Source of the DNA: Cordia subcordata
Taxonomy: Eukaryota; Streptophyta; Magnoliopsida; Boraginales; Cordiaceae
Assembly: GCA_028554755.1 (NCBI GenBank)
Contig: JAPTOF010000007.1
Span: forward strand, 15,423,001-15,487,000
Direction of reading: 5' to 3'
DNA length: 64,000 bases
A program made the translations under genes and the position numbers. Each line of letters starts with the position of its first letter. The first letter of the stretch is position 1. This document shows, one piece after another, positions 59,063 to 64,000 of this stretch. The notes beneath the pieces are model-generated. The model was not told where the DNA came from, did not search any database, and was given only the letters and a program-made list of their open reading frames with translations.

Positions 59063-59299
59063 AAAAACACCTGTGCCATTTTGCATTTATTGATCTTTTG
59101 CCATATATAAATTTAATCAATACTAATAAATTCGATTTTATTGATCTTTTGCATATTTATATATGGTAAATTTACAATGAATTATAAATTTGATTTTATT
59201 GAATGACACGTGACAGTTGTATATGAAAAGTAAAACTTGGCAAGAGCGAATACAGTGCAATGGGTTGTGCTTTGGTATATATTATAGATATAGATATAG
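59063..59299 (-). mobile_element. Possible Helitron remnant (minus)
   Basis: The minus strand starts near tctatatctataatatatacc and ends aaaatggcacaggtgttttta, resembling the hairpin and spacer of the clean Helitron (gcatgggtgttaga). Both ends are degraded. Confidence 0.35.
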
Positions 59300-59666
59300 A
59301 TTTGAATTATATATTCTATTATTTAAAATATAATTGAAATAAAATAAAGTCATTAGATTATAAAATTATTTTGACAATGAATTGTTTCTAGGTGAAAACA
59401 AATTGCATGACATGTGACATTGCTTAAAACGGCATTCATGGACTCTTTTTATCACAAACATATATCATGAAACTTGACCAAAATAACTTTACGGACATTA
59501 AATGAAAAAATTTGGTATATAAAATAAATTTTTATTGACCACAATGATACTTAATTTATTTTGAAAATTAGATTCATTAGTAGAGGAGGAAGTGTTTCTA
59601 GGCTGAAAAAAATGAAATGATGGCACATGGTAGAGTTAAAATAGGCGTAGACTCGACTTTATGATA
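59300..59666. repeat. Dispersed repeat, copy 2 (uninterrupted)
   Basis: Homologous to 57310-57960 without the foldback insertion. A short Helitron is inserted at its right end. Confidence 0.8.
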
Positions 59667-60117
59667 TCTATACTATATTATATAGAAGAATTTAATTCAA
59701 TATAATACTGACAAGTGTTGCACAAATATAACGACAAGTGTCGCACAAATATAATTCTCTATTATGTACTCCTATTTTCAAGTCTCAATCTACGGCTATT
59801 CAAGCATTGAAACCTTAGTTGCACATCATCCAATCGTTAAGATTTATATTCAAATTTATTCAAAATTGCCTTATTTAGTGAGATTTATACTGATTTACTA
59901 ATTTATTTTAATATTTCCATATTACGTGCAACTGAAAATCATAACACACAATCTAGATTGATTGTATATATCTATGGTAACTTAGTAATTTGGTTCTTAC
60001 CAAATCTTGACCTATTTGGTAAAATACAATTGATTGCAATGTTTAGTAATATAAAATACTTTAAAAAAAACCAATCATATATTTTGCAACCCGTGCATGG
60101 CATGGGTGTTAGACTAG
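59667..60117 (+). mobile_element. Short non-autonomous Helitron with clean ends
   Basis: Starts TCTATACTATATTATATAG after A (59666). Ends with a hairpin, ACCCGTGC (60089-60096), loop ATG, GCATGGGT (60100-60107), then GTTAGA and CTAG, followed by T (60118). Hairpin about ten bases before CTRR and insertion between A and T are the defining Helitron features. 451 bp, no Rep-helicase, so it depends on an autonomous relative. Confidence 0.85.
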
Positions 60118-60509
60118 TATATAGATATAGATATATACAAATATGGATAATAAATAAAAAAAATAGTTAATAAATAGTGTTAATAGTCCTTATTGTTAAT
60201 TTATCATAATAATTTTATCAAGTACTTTCTAATAATACTTACAAATGAAGTACAATTAGATCTAAAATTTATAATTAAAAACATATTAAAACCCCGGTAT
60301 AGCATGGACGCTAGTTGTTAACAAAGCCGGAAGGACTATTGCAAGTTGCTTTCTAGTTGTAGGCCTTAATATTAGAATTCCGTCGTATCAAGAACAATAG
60401 ACAATTGTTTTGGTCTTTCTCCTACCATTGGATAAGGTTTTTCATATACTTTTTAGGATAAGAGAAACAATAAGTAGGCGAGAAACTTGTTAGTGATAAA
60501 GTCATTTAT
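60118..60509. other. Non-coding DNA with receptor-cluster flank fragment
   Basis: 60390-60485 resembles 34610-34690 (aggtttttcatat, ttttaggataagagaaacaata). No gene seen. Confidence 0.5.
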
Positions 60510-60780
60510 GCTCTGTTTGTTAAAGTCTTATTTTAAGATACTTATCTTACTAAAATGAGAATTCATCTTATAAGATTTAAAAAATCTTATCATGCATTCT
60601 ATGACAATTCAAAACAAAATCATACTTTTCATCTTATAAGAAATAAGCAATCTTTCCTATTTTATTTTTTACAACTATAGATTATATAGTGCATGTGATA
60701 AGATATATTAAATCTTATAAGATATTTTTAAATTTTAATAGGATAAGTATCTTAAAATAAATTCATTCCAAACACACCAT
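60510..60780. mobile_element. MITE with ~45-bp inverted ends
   Basis: Left gctctgtttgttaaag... and right inverted ggtgtgtttggaatga... share ttattttaagatacttatc and aaaat further in. About 270 bp, non-coding. The target duplication could not be fixed, so its superfamily is open. Confidence 0.8.
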
Positions 60781-61379
60781 TGGTGTATCCCACATTTAGA
60801 TTTTGAATCTTAGATAACGGCTGCAACAGCAAAAGATGTTAACCGTGAATTAGAAAGTCCCGTGGTCGTGCTTTTTTATTGATTGAAATGAAAAAATACA
60901 AACCAGATGTACATGGACCTGAATTCATCTTGCTTATTTAGAATCTCAAACTCGATATGTGACTTCATTAGGTCAGACCTTGTGAAAATTCTAGCAAATG
61001 AGATCTAATTTTGCATTTACATATGATTTTCTCATATGAGGTTTAAAATTTATCAGAATGGTTGTGAACTCAAAACCAGTTGGTGGGGGTAAAACCCCAT
61101 GGGCCAGGCGTAGCGCAATATCTAAAGATTGGAATTCCATTTGGGTTTATCAAACTACACTATGTTAGAACTATGCTACTTGTTTGTAGCCACAACCACC
61201 TCATTAGTCTTATGATTATTCTTGTAGGATCATTGAGATCTCTTTTATCAATGGAGAATTTTAATTATTCGAACTTGTCTAGCATGACATGACATGTAGT
61301 ATTATGATCATAGATTTGTCATATTTTAAATTCTTAGCAATTAGACTATTGTACTCTCTCTCTATTTTTTTTAAAGACT

Positions 61380-64000
61380 TATCTCTAGATTTTAATTTGT
61401 GAGGATTACCTCTTATTGAGATTGTATCTCACTCATTATTCTTTGTTTTCTTGCAAATTTTCTTATTGTGCTGCAGTGAAAAAAGTAGGCTTGGGGTTTT
61501 GGCTTATTTGGATTCTTTGTTTGGACTCCCTCAAGTCAACCAATATTGAACAATTTATTGTTTGTCTCAGTTTACATTGCAAAAGTTGCTTTGTTCTTCT
61601 AGATTAAGAATTGTATGTGTTTTAACTAATTAGAAAATCTCGCTTTCTTGCATGGAGATCTATTATTTCTATTTGATTATTGTTAGATGCTTTGATTCTT
61701 TGTTCTTTTCTTTTCTTTTTTTTATTCGTGTTGTATAATGGACTTAATTTTAAATGAGATCTAGTGCTTTGTGTACTCAAGAAGGTTGTTCCTCCCTAGG
61801 GCACAACATGTTTCACTCTTTAAGGGTCTTACAGTTTGTGGTGCGTGACAATTGCCCTCTTTTTTGCCCTCTTTTGGAAGATTGTAAGAAAATCCTTATT
61901 AATAAGGTTGGACTTTCAAATAAATCACATTTATCAAGAAGCTAGTCCTTCTATAAATTAATGGCAAATTATGGGATTCGTTGTTGCTTAACACTTTTAA
62001 ACATAGTTTTCTAGAAAGACCTTTTGGAAATGGATTTTTTGTTACAAGTAATTCTAGTGAAAATAAAAATGGATGTCATTATTTTTACATGACACAGGCT
62101 TTTAGCAAATTACATGGTATTTGGTTTTATAGTTGAAAGTTTCCGTCAGTTATCTAAATTTCTCGAAGGATATTTAAAAAATAATAATGATAAATGGTTA
62201 TTCATTTTCAGGACTTGTTTTTTATTTTGATCATATTTCGACTTGGTTGAGAATTTTCTTAAAAAATTATAACTTTAACTTTCTAAAATTAATTTTTTCT
62301 TTTTTTATAAATTAAAATTAGTAAAATTTTAATCATATTTAAAATTATAATCAAATTAAATATTTAATAGTTATGAAATTTTATTTATTTTTGATTATTT
62401 TTATTTTGTGGCAAAATTAATTAAAGTTATGTATTATTTTATTAATTCCCAAAATTTTTTACTTTTTATTTTTATGAATTTTTAATTTTTAATTAATTTT
62501 AAATTTTAAAGTTTTTAATTGTCATATTTTTATTTTTCTAAATAATGAAGATAATTAGTCCAAAAATTTTTAAAAACCCTATCATTCAAATGGCAAAGCA
62601 AGCTCTATTTGAGCTTAAAAATCAGTAGACTTTGGAGCCAAACCAAGTTTTGTTTTGTTTTGTTTTCATTTTTTTCTTTTTTTTTTGGTCCAAAGACCAA
62701 ACGCCAAATTTTTATTCTTTCAAACTAAAACAAAATACTAGCAAGGTGGGTCAAGTCCCAAATGAAGGAGATATAAGAATGTCACCCGTACAAAGTTGAA
62801 AGTACAACGAAATAAATCTTTAAGTTTCCTAAGCTAGCTTCAAACCAAGTTATTGCCTGAAGTCTATTGTGATGAGAAACCAAACCAAGTTTTTAGATGA
62901 GAAATCAAATACTTTTCTTTATTCAAAATGGAGTTTCACATTCTAAAAGTCAGTTTGATTTTTCAAAATAAAAAACTAAACTAACTATTAGTGGTTAATG
63001 TTATACTAAGCCCACTCGTGAATCTATTGGAAAACCATACAAGAAGTGTTATTTTACCTATATCAACTAACTTGGACATCCTTAGAAGTAAAAAACATAA
63101 AATAAAATAAAAAAGAAAGAATTAGTTGGACTAGTTGAAGGAGCTTAAATGAGATCATGATTGGTTGGGGTTGAGTTCTGAAATAGGTTATTTCCATCAC
63201 ACTTGAGGCTCCATGGTTTGGGATCAAGACGCACGTGGGGTGCCTAAAGGAGTGTTCCCCTCGACATACATAGCACAAGAATAGACAAATCAAATACACA
63301 GAATGCTAAGAATTGCAAAATATTAAAGCCCTTACACTCTAAACACTTACAAAAATATCTCAAAATAAACGATTACACATCCATTGTGCAGGAATGTAAA
63401 CGAAAATGAAAATGCTTGACGACTACAAGCCTTATTCTTCCAGGTCACGCTGAAAAGACCTTTCTACCACCATTTGCCAGAGCACACCATGTACTTTGTT
63501 ATTTTCTAAAGAAAAAAATGAAAAGGGTCAATAAAGAAAGAGTCAAAATGCACCCCCGCCCCACGGCACCCAACAAGAAAAAAAAAAACATAATAATAAA
63601 CAAATAAATAAATAAAAGTTAAATGATCAAAGGGAGAAAGGCAGAATAGCTAATACACGTAGAACATATTGCATAACAGGTCCAACAATGGATATATATA
63701 ATTATAGGTATGAATAACTAAAATTACATTACTATCAAGCTAAGTGATAAAAATTATGGAAGCAAGGAAATGTTATGTATAAGGTAAACTTGGGTTACAA
63801 TGTAGCATATTGATTTTTCTTTTGGAAAAAAAGATTAATATGCTACAATGTAACCATAGTTTGCCTTCACATGATAATAATCTTTTTGATAGCACAATAT
63901 TGAAAAGGAAACTTCAACAAGGTCTTTTTCAATATTATGTCTTGTGCAATTCAACATAATTCTATAGCAGGTCTAACATCAATATGCAGAGCTATATTAT
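61380..64000. repeat. Right copy of the duplicated receptor-kinase flank
   Basis: Collinear with 1-2675 at an offset falling from about 61377 to 61327. It continues past the window end, so on this offset a receptor-kinase stop codon would lie near 64595 on the minus strand. Non-coding. Confidence 0.9.
63786..63862. other. Imperfect hairpin (right copy), 26-nt arms
   Basis: Arms 63786-63811 and 63837-63862, about 23 of 26 paired, with a 25-nt loop. It is better paired than its left partner at the caatgtaacc end. The substituted base pair (G-C here, T-A in the left copy) differs on both arms. Confidence 0.6.

Overview
The window is nuclear DNA of a flowering plant, most likely a eudicot (species not identifiable by eye). 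It is AT-rich, with spliced genes, plant LRR-XII receptor kinases, hAT, Mutator-like, Helitron, LINE, Copia and Gypsy elements, and many microsatellites. I see no bacterial operons, tRNA or rRNA genes, or CRISPR arrays.

The only intact host gene is a two-exon leucine-rich-repeat receptor-like kinase on the minus strand (3268-6638), with the non-RD kinase signature of innate-immune receptors. A decayed relative lies at 39167-40302. The first ~2.66 kb of the window, which is the 3' flank of the intact gene, reappears at the right end (61380-64000). This implies that another family member starts about 600 bp beyond the right edge. The locus therefore looks like a tandem receptor-kinase cluster pushed apart by transposons.

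Layout. 1-7.6 kb: duplicated flank and receptor kinase. 7.6-16 kb: small Helitron, non-autonomous hAT with a perfect 8-bp target duplication, a 2.5-kb AT-rich hierarchical repeat array, microsatellites, other debris. 16.4-19.9 kb: decayed Copia element (minus). 21.4-33.85 kb: a minus-strand L1-type LINE split by a 0.74-kb Mutator-like element and by a 10.6-kb Gypsy element with LTRs, PBS, PPT, a 5-bp target duplication and an antisense extra ORF. 34.1-34.7 kb: receptor-cluster flank with a 149-bp tandem duplication. 34.7-38.76 kb: full-length hAT element with a five-part transposase gene carrying a few lesions. 39.2-40.3 kb: receptor-kinase pseudogene, cut at its 5' side by a probable solo LTR. 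40.9-44.25 kb: a MITE and a 2.56-kb Mutator-like element with nested insertions. 44.26-55.4 kb: a plus-strand LINE with 18-bp target duplications, split by a 5.4-kb Gypsy element (minus). 55.6-60.2 kb: Helitron debris with a 352-bp triplicated unit, a foldback element and one clean short Helitron. 60.5-64 kb: MITE and the second duplicated flank.

The most unusual signals are a hairpin in both copies of the receptor-gene flank whose arms have changed together, loss of the TATA box from only one LTR of the 46.7-52.1 kb Gypsy element, tandem triplication of a Helitron 3' end, and the hierarchical AT-rich array. No clearly new gene system was found. Percent identities and element boundaries were judged by eye.
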